A DNA stretch of 53,258 nt from Desulfobacteraceae bacterium UBA2245 (GTDB lineage: Bacteria; Desulfobacterota; Desulfobacteria; Desulfobacterales; UBA2245): contig DDYB01000009.1 of assembly GCA_002347265.1 (NCBI GenBank), positions 1 to 53,258 of the forward strand, given 5' to 3'. Shown here piece by piece: positions 1 through 8,068 of the stretch; position 1 is the stretch's first letter; each line of letters opens with the position of its first letter. The position numbers and the translations under genes are program-made. The notes below the pieces were generated by a model, which was not told where the DNA came from, ran no database searches, and was given only the letters and a program-made list of their open reading frames with translations.

Positions 1-14
1 CTCAACTTTCGGGA
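1..14 (+). repeat. IS left terminal inverted repeat
   Basis: CTCAACTTTCGGGA matches the reverse complement of 1383-1396 at 14 of 14 positions. After two mismatches the next two bases match again, giving 16 of 18. Confidence 0.88.
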
Positions 15-142
15 ATGGATTGGTGATGCAAAAAATTGGCCTATCCATTTGATTTTATGAAGAAATAACTTGAAGAGCCCAGACTGTTGATATATAGTGG
101 ATCTGCAACAATTCACAATAATATCAACACGAAAGGGCTCAA

Positions 143-1399
143 ATGGACCATACCAATATTGCCTCCCAATCGCAAGCACAGATTCATCTTCAAAGCAAAA
201 TCGATGATTTCTTTGGCCGTTTCAAAATTACCGCCCTCATGTATCGGTGCGGGGTGCGCAAACATCACGGCCATAGTGTCCGCTCTTTGACAGAAGCCAT
301 TTTCACACTGCCCTTTGTCGGTAAGAACTTCTTCCGCGGTATCGTGGTCAACAGCGAATTGCCATTTGGCAAAGACGCCGCTTACGAGTTGCTCAAGGGT
401 AAGACCTATAACTGGCGTCGGTTGCTGCTTTCTCTGGGCCGGCGACTGTTCGCCATGTTCAGCCGGCTGACCAGCGACAAGCGCGAATCGGTACTCATTA
501 TTGACGACAGCCCATATGACCGATCCCGCTCCAAATGGGTGGAACTGCTCTCCAATGTCTGGGATCACAGCACCGGTCGCTTCTTGAAAGGTTTCCGGAT
601 GCTCACTATCTGCTGGTCGGATGGCGCCAGTTGCCTGCCCATGGATTTTGCCCTGTTGTCTTCCTCGGATGCCGACAAACGGGTATGCGACAGCCAGAAG
701 TCAGTGGACAAACGTTGCTGTGCCTATCAGCGCCGCAAGGAAGCTACCGGGAAAGCAACCGTGCATTTGGAAGCAATGCTCAAGCGTATCCTTTCGACGG
801 GCGTATCGGCCCGGTACTTGCTGATGGACAGTTGGTTCACGATGTCGGCGACCGTTGTCACGTTAGCCAGGCACATGGATGTCATCGGCATGGTGAAAAA
901 GTCTTCTCGCATTTACCACAGCTTCAATGGCCAGTCCATGGACATCAAGGCCATCTACCGCAGGCTTACAAAACGTCGTGGACGCGCCAGGATCCTGGCT
1001 AGTGCCAATGTGATGCTCAAGGATGCGGTTGCCGCCAAGCTGGTATTTGTACGCGACAAACGGAAAAAGGATTGGTTGGCCCTGTTGTCAACCGATACGA
1101 ACCTGGCCGATGAGGATATCGTGCGCATCTACGGCAAACGATGGGACATCGAAGTATTTTTCAAGATGGCCAAACAGCATCTGAAACTGGCCAGGGAGAT
1201 CCAGTGCCGGGATTTCGATGCCCTGATCGCTCATACTTCTATTGTCTTCATGCGCTACATGTTCCTGGTATACCAATGCCGCATGGAAACAGATCATCGC
1301 AGCTTCGGAAACCTGTTTTATGCCTGCTGCATTGCAGTATGTTGGATTGTCAAAGAGCAAATTGGCGATCGTATAAACCCGATCCCGAAAGTTGAGTAA
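143..1399 (+). CDS. IS4-family DDE transposase
   Basis: This 418-residue transposase cuts and pastes its own IS. An RNase H-like DDE core is visible: a first Asp in IIDDSPYD (about residue 120), a second in LLMDSWFT (about 228), and the Glu in the IS4 signature Y-(2)-R-(3)-E-(6)-K, read here as YGKRWDIEVFFKMAK (about 330-345). The frame is uninterrupted and all catalytic residues are present, so it may be active. A GAAAGG stretch about 10 nt upstream supports the ATG at 143. The terminal TAA is contributed by DNA beyond the inverted repeat, so termination depends on the insertion site or the duplicated target. Overlapping frames on both strands are shadows. Confidence 0.9.
   Translation: MDHTNIASQSQAQIHLQSKIDDFFGRFKITALMYRCGVRKHHGHSVRSLTEAIFTLPFVGKNFFRGIVVNSELPFGKDAAYELLKGKTYNWRRLLLSLGRRLFAMFSRLTSDKRESVLIIDDSPYDRSRSKWVELLSNVWDHSTGRFLKGFRMLTICWSDGASCLPMDFALLSSSDADKRVCDSQKSVDKRCCAYQRRKEATGKATVHLEAMLKRILSTGVSARYLLMDSWFTMSATVVTLARHMDVIGMVKKSSRIYHSFNGQSMDIKAIYRRLTKRRGRARILASANVMLKDAVAAKLVFVRDKRKKDWLALLSTDTNLADEDIVRIYGKRWDIEVFFKMAKQHLKLAREIQCRDFDALIAHTSIVFMRYMFLVYQCRMETDHRSFGNLFYACCIAVCWIVKEQIGDRINPIPKVE
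1383..1396 (-). repeat. IS right terminal inverted repeat
   Basis: This is the reverse complement of the left end. It overlaps the last codons of the transposase (the reading frame ends Pro-Lys-Val-Glu inside the repeat). The TAA stop follows at 1397-1399, outside the repeat. Confidence 0.88.
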
Positions 1400-2071
1400 T
1401 TAATTTATAAAATAAGCACGCAAAGACGATTCCTTCAACAAGGGCTCAATATCAAACCACTTCAGATAAAAACGCGCCCCGGGTGCTGCAATTGCCAGCG
1501 CCGTTGCCACGACAATCTTCAGATCCACCCAGAAACTCCGATGTTCGTAGTACCATTTCTCCAAAGCCCCTTTCAGGGGAACCACGTCCTTTGCATAACA
1601 GACCATCTTCTCTTTTTCAGATTCAAAAAGAATCCGCTCCTCATTCCGGAAGACAATCGTCCCCATCCCCGTCAAACCGGGCTTCATCCTGAGGATAACC
1701 GCTTTGATCTCATCGGGATAATACTGAAACACCTCATCGGTGAGGGGTCGCGGCCCTACGATGGACATATCTCCCTTCACCACATTCAAAATCTGAGGCA
1801 GTTCATTGATCTTCGTTGCTCGCAGGAACCGACCCACCGGCAGGATTCGCGTATCATTCATGGCCGTTACAGTACCCGTATTCGGACTGTCTTTGAGCAT
1901 TGTGGCAAACTTCAGAAGGCCGAAACAGCTACCCCCCTCTCCCACACGCTCCTGAACAAAAAAAATCCATCCTTCACCGGTAAACTTGAGAATGGCCATA
2001 ACGACAATAAAAACGGGAGAAACCACGATTAACGAAATGATCGACAGTAAAAGGTCAAATAATCTTTTCAT
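1400..2071 (-). CDS. Priming sugar-phosphate transferase (small monotopic phosphoglycosyl transferase)
   Basis: Bacterial sugar transferase family (WcaJ/PglC-type catalytic domain), 223 residues. It should transfer a phosphosugar from a nucleotide sugar to undecaprenyl phosphate at the inner membrane, starting a polysaccharide repeat unit. Visible motifs are one N-terminal hydrophobic reentrant segment (about 4-30), QERVGEGG, KINELPQILNVVKGD, SIVGPRP and KPGLTG. It lacks the extra N-terminal membrane region of large WcaJ-type enzymes, so it is the small PglC-like form. The ATG overlaps the uxs stop (TAATG), so the two are probably translationally coupled. Its stop codon begins 3 nt from the IS right tip. 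The insertion landed at or just past the natural end, and loss of a few C-terminal residues or of downstream genes cannot be excluded. The sugar substrate is unknown. Confidence 0.88.
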   Translation of the reverse strand: MKRLFDLLLSIISLIVVSPVFIVVMAILKFTGEGWIFFVQERVGEGGSCFGLLKFATMLKDSPNTGTVTAMNDTRILPVGRFLRATKINELPQILNVVKGDMSIVGPRPLTDEVFQYYPDEIKAVILRMKPGLTGMGTIVFRNEERILFESEKEKMVCYAKDVVPLKGALEKWYYEHRSFWVDLKIVVATALAIAAPGARFYLKWFDIEPLLKESSLRAYFIN

Positions 2072-3042
2072 TAAGAAAAGCCGTTATTTCTCGAAAGACG
2101 ATCGTCAAAATAGATGATGGTCTGTTTTAATCCCTCCTGCAATTCCACCTTCGGTTCCCAGCCGAGTTTTTCCCTGGCCAGTGCAATGTCGGGCTGCCGC
2201 TGAATCGGATCATCGCTGGGAAGGGGCTTGAAAATAATTTTGGAACGAGAACCTGTCAGATCGACGATTTTCTCGGCCAGTTGAAGAATGGACAACTCGA
2301 TGGGATTTCCCAGATTCACCGGGCCCGTAAAATCATCGGGTGTTTTCATGAGCCGGACAAACGCCTCGACCATATCATCCACATAGCAAAATGATCGTGT
2401 CTGGCCGCCGTCGCCAAAAATGGTGATGGGGTTGCCGGTTAAGGCCTGAATGATGAAGTTCGAAACCACCCGTCCATCGTTGGGATGCATGCGCGGACCG
2501 TAGGTGTTGAAAATACGGCCCACCTTGATGGAGAGATGGTGCTGTCGCCGGTAGTCGAAAAAGAGCGTCTCGGCGCACCGTTTGCCTTCATCGTAGCAGG
2601 ATCGGATCCCGATGGGATTGACATGTCCCCAGTATGCTTCGGTCTGCGGGTGAATCTTCGGATCTCCGTAAACCTCGCTGGTCGATGCCTGAAAGATTCT
2701 GGCCTTGACGCGCTTGGCGAGCCCCAGCATGTTGATGGCCCCGTGCACGCTGGTTTTTGTGGTCTGGACCGGATCGAACTGGTAATGAATCGGAGATGCC
2801 GGGCATGCCAGGTTGTAGATCTCGTCCACTTCCACGTAAAGCGGAAAACAGATGTCATGCCGCTGGATTTCAAAATTGGAACGGCCGATAAGATTTGCCA
2901 CGTTCGCTCTGCGGCCGGTATAAAAATTATCGACGCAAAGCACATCGTGTCTGTCTTCCGCCAGCCGTTCGCACAGATGGGAGCCGAGAAATCCGGCTCC
3001 GCCGGTAACCAGAATCCGTTTGCTGGAATCATAGTTTCGCAT
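2071..3042 (-). CDS. uxs: UDP-glucuronate decarboxylase (UDP-xylose synthase)
   Basis: NAD-dependent SDR-family enzyme of 323 residues that converts UDP-glucuronate to UDP-xylose in the cytoplasm. The NAD-binding GGAGFLGSH lies near residue 14 and the catalytic Tyr150-x3-Lys154 in YDEGK. The family signatures NLACPASPIHYQ, STSEVYGDP and GIRSCYDEGKR separate UXS from ordinary UDP-glucose epimerases. An AAAGGA site 6 nt upstream supports this start. It follows ugd by 31 nt and overlaps the sugar transferase by 1 nt, so ugd-uxs-transferase looks like one unit in which Ugd supplies the UXS substrate. Length is normal for bacterial UXS. Confidence 0.9.
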   Translation of the reverse strand: MRNYDSSKRILVTGGAGFLGSHLCERLAEDRHDVLCVDNFYTGRRANVANLIGRSNFEIQRHDICFPLYVEVDEIYNLACPASPIHYQFDPVQTTKTSVHGAINMLGLAKRVKARIFQASTSEVYGDPKIHPQTEAYWGHVNPIGIRSCYDEGKRCAETLFFDYRRQHHLSIKVGRIFNTYGPRMHPNDGRVVSNFIIQALTGNPITIFGDGGQTRSFCYVDDMVEAFVRLMKTPDDFTGPVNLGNPIELSILQLAEKIVDLTGSRSKIIFKPLPSDDPIQRQPDIALAREKLGWEPKVELQEGLKQTIIYFDDRLSRNNGFS

Positions 3043-3073
3043 GCATGATCCTTTTGTCTGCCGCCTTCATGCC

Positions 3074-4414
3074 TCAAAATCCCGCGACTGGCCGGCCTAT
3101 GCAGAAATAGGCAAACCCCTGGTCCGCCAGCATGGTTGGGGAATACAAATTCCGGCCGTCGAAAATCACCGGCTGCTTCAGCGCGCTTTTGATCCGCTGA
3201 AAATCCGGATTTCTGAACTGGTTCCAGTCGGTGACCACGGCCAAAGCATCCGCGCCCTCCAGAATTCTGTATGGGTGGTCCAGAATCTGAACCAGGGGAT
3301 TTTTGGCCAGTTCGTTTCTCGCCAGGCCGCCTGCAGCCGGGTCAAAGGCTCGAATCCGCATGCCCCGGGCGGTCAGTTCCTCAATTATCCTTATTGCCGG
3401 CGCCTCTCGAATATCATCGGTATTGGCCTTGAAAGACAGCCCCCACATGGCCAGAACCCTGTTTTCGACACCGCCCTGAGCGGCAAAATATTTCTGGATC
3501 TTAAGCGCCAGGATCTTCTTCTGATGCTCGTTGACCTGATCCACCGCGGAAAGCACCCGGGGTTCCAGACCGTTCTGGCGGGCCGTGCTGATCAGGGCCC
3601 GGACATCCTTGGGAAAACAGGATCCGCCATAGCCGACTCCCGGATAAATAAAATGATGGCCGATGCGCTGGTCCGAACCGATTCCCAGGCGCACATCCCG
3701 GACATCGGCGCCCAGGGTTTCGCAGATGCCGGCGATCTCGTTGATAAAGGATATCTTGGCGGCCAGCATGCAGTTGGCGGCATATTTGGTCATCTCGGCG
3801 CTGCGAACGCTCATGACGATCATTTTATCACGGTTTCGGGCAAAAGGCGCGTAAAGCGCTTCGAACAGCTTGGCGGTCCGGATGTTGTCGGCGCCGACAA
3901 TCACCCGGTCGGGCTTCATAAAATCATTGACCGCATCGCCTTCTTTCAAAAATTCCGGATTGGACACCACGTCAAATTCCACCTGAACATCCCGTTTGTC
4001 CAGTTCGGCCTGAATCAGCGACCGCACCAGATCCGCAGTCCCCACCGGCACGGTGGATTTGTTGACCACGATCTTATAGTCTTCGATCAGACGGCCGATC
4101 TGAATCGCCACCGCACGGACCTGGGAGAGATCGCAGGATCCGTCGCTCCCGGAAGGCGTTCCCACACAGTTGAAGACAAACAGACAGTTTTCAAGAGCCT
4201 CGGCAAGGTCCTTACTGAAGCGAAGCCGGTCCTGTGCCGCGTTACGCTGGACAAGTTGCTCCAATCCAGGTTCGTAGATATGAATCTTGCCATTGTTCAA
4301 AGTTTCCACAATTTCGGAATTCATGTCAATGCACCAGACATGGTTGCCCATCTCGGCAAAACAGGCGGCGGTGACAAGACCGACATACCCTGTTCCTACA
4401 ATGCATATATCCAT
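3074..4414 (-). CDS. ugd: UDP-glucose 6-dehydrogenase
   Basis: A 446-residue enzyme that oxidises UDP-glucose to UDP-glucuronate with two NAD+. The N-terminal Rossmann motif GTGYVGLVTAACFAEMG is at residue 7, the central helix region follows, and the nucleophile Cys266 sits in GYGGSCFPKD. The C-terminal UDP-binding domain is complete. An AAGGGGG purine run about 10 nt before the ATG serves as ribosome-binding site. It is the first gene of the ugd-uxs-transferase unit. An inverted repeat and a TATAAT-like hexamer lie upstream in the 4415-5007 spacer. The assignment to exopolysaccharide supply rests on the neighbours. Confidence 0.93.
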   Translation of the reverse strand: MDICIVGTGYVGLVTAACFAEMGNHVWCIDMNSEIVETLNNGKIHIYEPGLEQLVQRNAAQDRLRFSKDLAEALENCLFVFNCVGTPSGSDGSCDLSQVRAVAIQIGRLIEDYKIVVNKSTVPVGTADLVRSLIQAELDKRDVQVEFDVVSNPEFLKEGDAVNDFMKPDRVIVGADNIRTAKLFEALYAPFARNRDKMIVMSVRSAEMTKYAANCMLAAKISFINEIAGICETLGADVRDVRLGIGSDQRIGHHFIYPGVGYGGSCFPKDVRALISTARQNGLEPRVLSAVDQVNEHQKKILALKIQKYFAAQGGVENRVLAMWGLSFKANTDDIREAPAIRIIEELTARGMRIRAFDPAAGGLARNELAKNPLVQILDHPYRILEGADALAVVTDWNQFRNPDFQRIKSALKQPVIFDGRNLYSPTMLADQGFAYFCIGRPVAGF

Positions 4415-5007
4415 GACAAAACGACCCCCTTCGACTGTTTATAGCCCTTACGCTTCAAGATTCAGCTCGCAAACGCTGAAGAAATCTGCCCTGCGACAGA
4501 TGCGCATAGAGCTCCGCCTTCTCGGTTACAGGCAAATCATCAGCACAACCAATTGATTTTATTATATATTTCTAAAAATAAAGGGCGGATTTCAACGTCT
4601 CAAAAACAAGATCCTGACTTGAAATCCACCAAAGCCGGAATTTATATTTCGGCTTAAATTAGGCCGATGCACAATAGTTTGTCAAGCTTTGTATCCGTGA
4701 CTTTCGTTCAAGCGCCCATGCACTTCACACATCAGCGCAATTTTTGAAAATCCATTGAAAAAATTAGCAAATGCGCCATATGACATCTTGTTTTTTAAAA
4801 AAGCATTTACCCATCCGCTATCCAAGGTTACCGACACACCGTTGCACCGCCGTTTCCAGGTCATGGCTGAGCGAATACCGCAACGCGGGGCCAGGCCAGC
4901 GGATCATGATGCAAAAACAGGGCTAATCACCATGCGGCGTCAATTGGGAATATTTGCATCGTTGTACGGACGTTGTATAAACAGTCTCGAATGCACAGTC
5001 TAAATCG
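4415..5007. other. Intergenic region between ugd and fcl, no convincing gene
   Basis: This 593-nt spacer lies within the sugar-nucleotide block. It is AT-rich at 4540-4660. It holds a 9-bp inverted repeat (4587-4595 and 4619-4627), a small imperfect hairpin GCCGGAA/TTTCGGC (4634-4653), and a minus-strand TATAAT at 4566-4561 that could serve ugd, though I see no good -35 partner. Two short frames (82 and 60 residues) on opposite strands over 4682-5003 resemble nothing I know and have no ribosome-binding site. It probably marks the end of one transcript (gmd-fcl) and the promoter of the next. Confidence 0.5.
4587..4627. repeat. Inverted repeat upstream of ugd, possible operator
   Basis: GGATTTCAA at 4587-4595 and TTGAAATCC at 4619-4627 are perfect 9-bp inverted arms whose centres are 32 bp apart, close to three helical turns. 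They lie just upstream, in the minus-strand sense, of the TATAAT-like hexamer before ugd. No T-tract follows, so it is not a terminator. A regulator-binding role is inference. Confidence 0.35.
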
Positions 5008-6132
5008 TTAATCCAATTGCTTCAGGTACCATTGACAGGTAGCTTCAATCCCCCGAACAAGCGGTATCGAAGCCGTCCATCCGCGGGCGGCAAGCCTGGA
5101 AACATCCAGAAGCTTTCTGGGCGTTCCATCAGGCATGGATGGATCCCAGGACACCGGGCCGTGATACCCGACGATCTTCTGAATGCATTCGGCAAGCTCC
5201 ACGATGCTCAGATCCTTTCCGACGCCCACATTAAAAATAAAAGACTCTGTACGATCGGCGCCACCGGGCATGGCCAGGACAAATAGACAGGCCTCGGCCA
5301 GATCGTCCACATGAAGAAACTCCCGTCTGGGCGTCCCGCTTCCCCAGAGAACGACCTCGGGCCGAGCATCATCGATCAAAGATTCAAATTCCGCCGGCAC
5401 GCTGTGGCCCGAAAAGCGGGCGATAGCCGCCAGGGAGGATAGAAAATTTTTCGGAATCGCGCCGAAACGGACCTGATCCCTTTTGACGGCATCCCAGTCG
5501 CCGCATTGCGCCAGTTTTGCCAGATAGAATTTGCGAATCATCGCCGGCAGCACATGGGAGGTCGGCAGGTCGAAGTTGTCGTTTTCGCCGTAAAGATTGG
5601 TGGGCATCACGCACCGGTAACGGACCCCGTACTGTCGGTTGTAAGCCCAGCACATTTCGATGCCTGAAATCTTGGCCAGGGCGTAGGGCGCGTTGGTCGG
5701 CTCCAGAGGCCCGGTCATCAGATAGCTTTCCTGAATCGGCTGGGGGCATTCTCGAGGATAAATGCAGGAACTTCCCAGAAACAACAGGTCCTTAACTCCG
5801 GAGCGAAAAGCCTGGTGAATCACATTGGCCTCGACCATCAGGTTCTGATAGATAAATTCGGCGGGGAAAGTGGCGTTCGCATGAATACCTCCCACCCTGG
5901 CGGCGGCCAGAACGACCGCATCGATTTTTCGGGCCTGGAAAAATGACGCCACAGCCCTCTGGTCCAGCAGATTCAGTTCATCCCTGCCGGAGATGACGAT
6001 ATCGGCAAAGCCCCGGTTTTTCAGACGCCGCACCACGGCGGAACCCACCATTCCCCGATGCCCGGCGACAAAAACCGCCGAATCCTTTGCAAGTGCGCCG
6101 CACGATGCGCCGATATCCATCGAATCCACCAT
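5008..6132 (-). CDS. fcl: GDP-L-fucose synthase
   Basis: SDR-family epimerase/reductase that turns GDP-4-keto-6-deoxy-mannose into GDP-L-fucose with NADPH, the second step after Gmd. Signatures are VAGHRGMVGSAVVRRL (residue 22), GSSCIYP with Cys123, the catalytic Tyr150/Lys154 in YALAK, PTNLYGENDNFD, and WGSGTPRREFLHVDD. The protein has 374 residues against roughly 310-320 for typical homologues. The excess is mainly an inserted segment at about residues 205-257, between the helix after SHVLPAMIRKF and the WGSGTPRREF strand. A GGGAG site 7 nt upstream supports the start. It lies 14 nt after gmd, so the pair is co-transcribed. Confidence 0.92.
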   Translation of the reverse strand: MVDSMDIGASCGALAKDSAVFVAGHRGMVGSAVVRRLKNRGFADIVISGRDELNLLDQRAVASFFQARKIDAVVLAAARVGGIHANATFPAEFIYQNLMVEANVIHQAFRSGVKDLLFLGSSCIYPRECPQPIQESYLMTGPLEPTNAPYALAKISGIEMCWAYNRQYGVRYRCVMPTNLYGENDNFDLPTSHVLPAMIRKFYLAKLAQCGDWDAVKRDQVRFGAIPKNFLSSLAAIARFSGHSVPAEFESLIDDARPEVVLWGSGTPRREFLHVDDLAEACLFVLAMPGGADRTESFIFNVGVGKDLSIVELAECIQKIVGYHGPVSWDPSMPDGTPRKLLDVSRLAARGWTASIPLVRGIEATCQWYLKQLD

Positions 6133-6146
6133 AAACCGCTCCCGGA

Positions 6147-7232
6147 TTATTCAAAATGATTGGGAACCCGATACCCTTCCCTGCGGCAGAGATGATCCCG
6201 CTCGGCCTGTCTGAGATCCTCGATCGCCATTTCCGCGACCAGATCGTCAAATCCCACCCGCGTTTTCCACCCGAGCTTCTCATGGGCTTTGGACGGATCT
6301 CCGAGAAGCGTCTCCACCTCGGTGGGCCGGAAGTATCTCGAATCCACGGCCACAAAAACCGCGCCCGTCTTTGGATCAATCCCTTTTTCATCCACCCCGG
6401 CGCCCCGCCATTGAATGGATAACCCCAGATGCCGGCAGGCCGTCTCGACAAATTCCCGCACCGAGTGCTGCTCACCGGTGGCAATTACGTAGTCATCCGG
6501 CTCCGCTTGCTGAAGCATCAGCCACTGCATTTCCACATAGTCCCGGGCGTGCCCCCAGTCCCGCCTAGCATCCAGATTTCCCAGATACAGCGTGTCCTGA
6601 AGTCCGAGCTTGATCCGCGCAAGGGCACGGGTAATCTTGCGGGTCACGAAGGTCTCTCCCCGGATGGGCGACTCATGATTGAACAGAATTCCATTGCAGG
6701 CGTAAATGCCGTACGCCTCCCGGTAGTTGACCGTAATCCAGTAGGCGTAAAGCTTGGCCGCAGCATAAGGAGATCTGGGGTAAAACGGAGTGGTTTCCTT
6801 CTGAGGAACCTCCCGAGCCTTTCCGAACAGTTCGGATGTGGAAGCCTGGTAGAATCGCGTCTTATCTTCAAGATTCAGTATCCGGATGGCTTCCAGTATT
6901 CGAAGGGCGCCCAGGGCATCCACATTCGCCGTATACTCCGGCGTTTCAAAGGAAACCTGAACATGGCTCTGGGCCGCGAGGTTGTAGATTTCGACGGGCC
7001 GTATGTCCTGAATAATGCGGATCAGGTTGGTGGAATCGGTCAGGTCCCCGTAATGCATGAAAAATCTGACGCCACTTTCATGGGGGTCCCTGTAGAGATG
7101 ATCAACCCGCTCTGTGTTGAACGATGAAGCCCGTCGCTTGACGCCGTGAACCTCGTATCCCTTTTTTAGAAGAAATTCAGATAAATAAGCCCCATCCTGC
7201 CCGGTTATTCCGGTGATCAGCGCACGTTTCAT
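6147..7232 (-). CDS. gmd: GDP-mannose 4,6-dehydratase
   Basis: First enzyme of GDP-L-fucose (or GDP-rhamnose) synthesis: GDP-D-mannose to GDP-4-keto-6-deoxymannose, NADP-dependent, cytoplasmic. Visible motifs are GITGQDGAYL (residue 8), RRASSFNTERVDHLY, NLAAQSHVQVSF, catalytic Thr132/Glu134 in STSEL, and Tyr156-x3-Lys160 in YAAAK. The 361-residue length is normal. It leads the gmd-fcl pair, and the following fcl fixes GDP-L-fucose as the likely product. A GGGGA site lies about 6 nt before the ATG. Confidence 0.94.
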   Translation of the reverse strand: MKRALITGITGQDGAYLSEFLLKKGYEVHGVKRRASSFNTERVDHLYRDPHESGVRFFMHYGDLTDSTNLIRIIQDIRPVEIYNLAAQSHVQVSFETPEYTANVDALGALRILEAIRILNLEDKTRFYQASTSELFGKAREVPQKETTPFYPRSPYAAAKLYAYWITVNYREAYGIYACNGILFNHESPIRGETFVTRKITRALARIKLGLQDTLYLGNLDARRDWGHARDYVEMQWLMLQQAEPDDYVIATGEQHSVREFVETACRHLGLSIQWRGAGVDEKGIDPKTGAVFVAVDSRYFRPTEVETLLGDPSKAHEKLGWKTRVGFDDLVAEMAIEDLRQAERDHLCRREGYRVPNHFE

Positions 7233-7304
7233 CTCATTCCCCGATTGAAAATGATTCGCAATTGTTGACAGCTTTTGGATATGAAAGCATCAGCCCCAGC
7301 CCCC

Positions 7305-7601
7305 TTAATGCGGGTCGACAACCGGCGGCTCAGCATGAAAAAGGCTTTCGATTTTCCGGGCGCCGGCGGCCCGGCGGCAGCAGAACGTCAGCTCAACCCA
7401 TCGGCACATCAACGGCAGCAGGTCCTCCGCCCGCTTGCGGGGCCGTTCCAGTATTTTTTGTTCCAGCCTTTCGACGGCCTGCTGCCAGTCTTCCCGTTGC
7501 GGATCTTTTTCGAGAAGCTGGCGATAGACCCATACGGCCGTTTCCAAGCGCCCCTGGGCCTCATAAACTCTGGCAATGCTGGCGGTGCAGCAATGGTTCA
7601 T
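7305..7601 (-). CDS. Small TPR-like hypothetical protein
   Basis: This 98-residue protein has a single TPR-like helical pair near the N terminus (IARVYEAQGRLETAVWVYRQLLEKDP) and then a charged helix (QQAVERLEQKILERPRKR). No signal peptide is visible. An in-frame stop lies 5 codons upstream of the ATG, so this is the longest ATG form. The ribosome-binding site is weak. Two plus-strand frames cover the same bases, but their composition is proline/arginine-rich shadow. It lies between the sugar-nucleotide genes and ftsB-murJ on the same strand. I cannot assign a function. Confidence 0.55.
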   Translation of the reverse strand: MNHCCTASIARVYEAQGRLETAVWVYRQLLEKDPQREDWQQAVERLEQKILERPRKRAEDLLPLMCRWVELTFCCRRAAGARKIESLFHAEPPVVDPH

Positions 7602-7777
7602 CGGACAGTTCTTTCAGCCCATCAGAACGGGCGTTTAAGCGTATGTTTCAAGACGATTCGCAGCCGGGCTCCGTGAAACAACCGCGGCACTAAAAAATAA
7701 AGGGCCTCTCACTTTTACAAAATCGCCGGCAAATTCCAAGCAGCTTGTTATTCCCACAGCAAAGGGTATCGACAAAG

Positions 7778-8068
7778 CTATTTTCCAGCGTCCCTGGTTT
7801 TGAGAATCACCTCATTTTTTCCGATCATGCCAAGTTCCTTTCTTGCCACGCTCTCGATATAAGCGGGATCATTCTTCAGCCGGTCGATCTCACGGTAAAG
7901 CCTGATATTCTCCTTCTGAATCCGGGCCTTTTTTTCCAGTATGCCGTCGCGCTGATTTCGAAGTGCGCTCAAATCCTTAAGACCGTTCTCTCCCCCGATG
8001 ATCAGAAACAGCATCGAAAACAGACCGAGAACGACAAACACCAATACAATTTTCTGCCGCACACTCAT
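7778..8068 (-). CDS. ftsB: FtsB/DivIC-family septum formation initiator
   Basis: Small (96-residue) bitopic membrane protein of the divisome, predicted to bridge FtsL and FtsQ-like partners at the septum. It has one N-terminal membrane segment (about 6-26, VLVFVVLGLFSMLFLIIGG), then a coiled coil (about 30-68) ending in the family motif NDPAYIESVARKELGMI. Its ATG overlaps the murJ stop in an ATGA arrangement, so the two are translationally coupled. It is co-located with a lipid II flippase. FtsL-like proteins are similar in layout, but the RKELGM ending favours FtsB/DivIC. Confidence 0.82.
   Translation of the reverse strand: MSVRQKIVLVFVVLGLFSMLFLIIGGENGLKDLSALRNQRDGILEKKARIQKENIRLYREIDRLKNDPAYIESVARKELGMIGKNEVILKTRDAGK

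Larger units (their letters stand above)
1..1396 (+). mobile_element. IS4-family insertion sequence, complete
   Basis: The element is bounded by 14-bp perfect terminal inverted repeats (CTCAACTTTCGGGA at 1-14 and its complement at 1383-1396) and holds one transposase gene filling nearly the whole length. About 1.4 kb with one IS4-type DDE transposase fits the family. The left tip is base 1 of the window, so the left flank and a target-site duplication cannot be seen. The right tip lies 3 nt before the stop codon of the minus-strand sugar transferase. The window probably starts at an assembly break in a multicopy IS, which is an inference. Confidence 0.88.

Noticed and set aside
4755..5003. 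82-residue plus-strand frame between ugd and fcl
   Set aside because: No ribosome-binding site, no recognisable motif, and an overlapping minus-strand frame of equal plausibility.
7262..7693. Two plus-strand frames over the small TPR-like gene
   Set aside because: They are Pro/Arg/Ala-rich without motifs, and the minus-strand frame shows an amphipathic TPR-like pattern.
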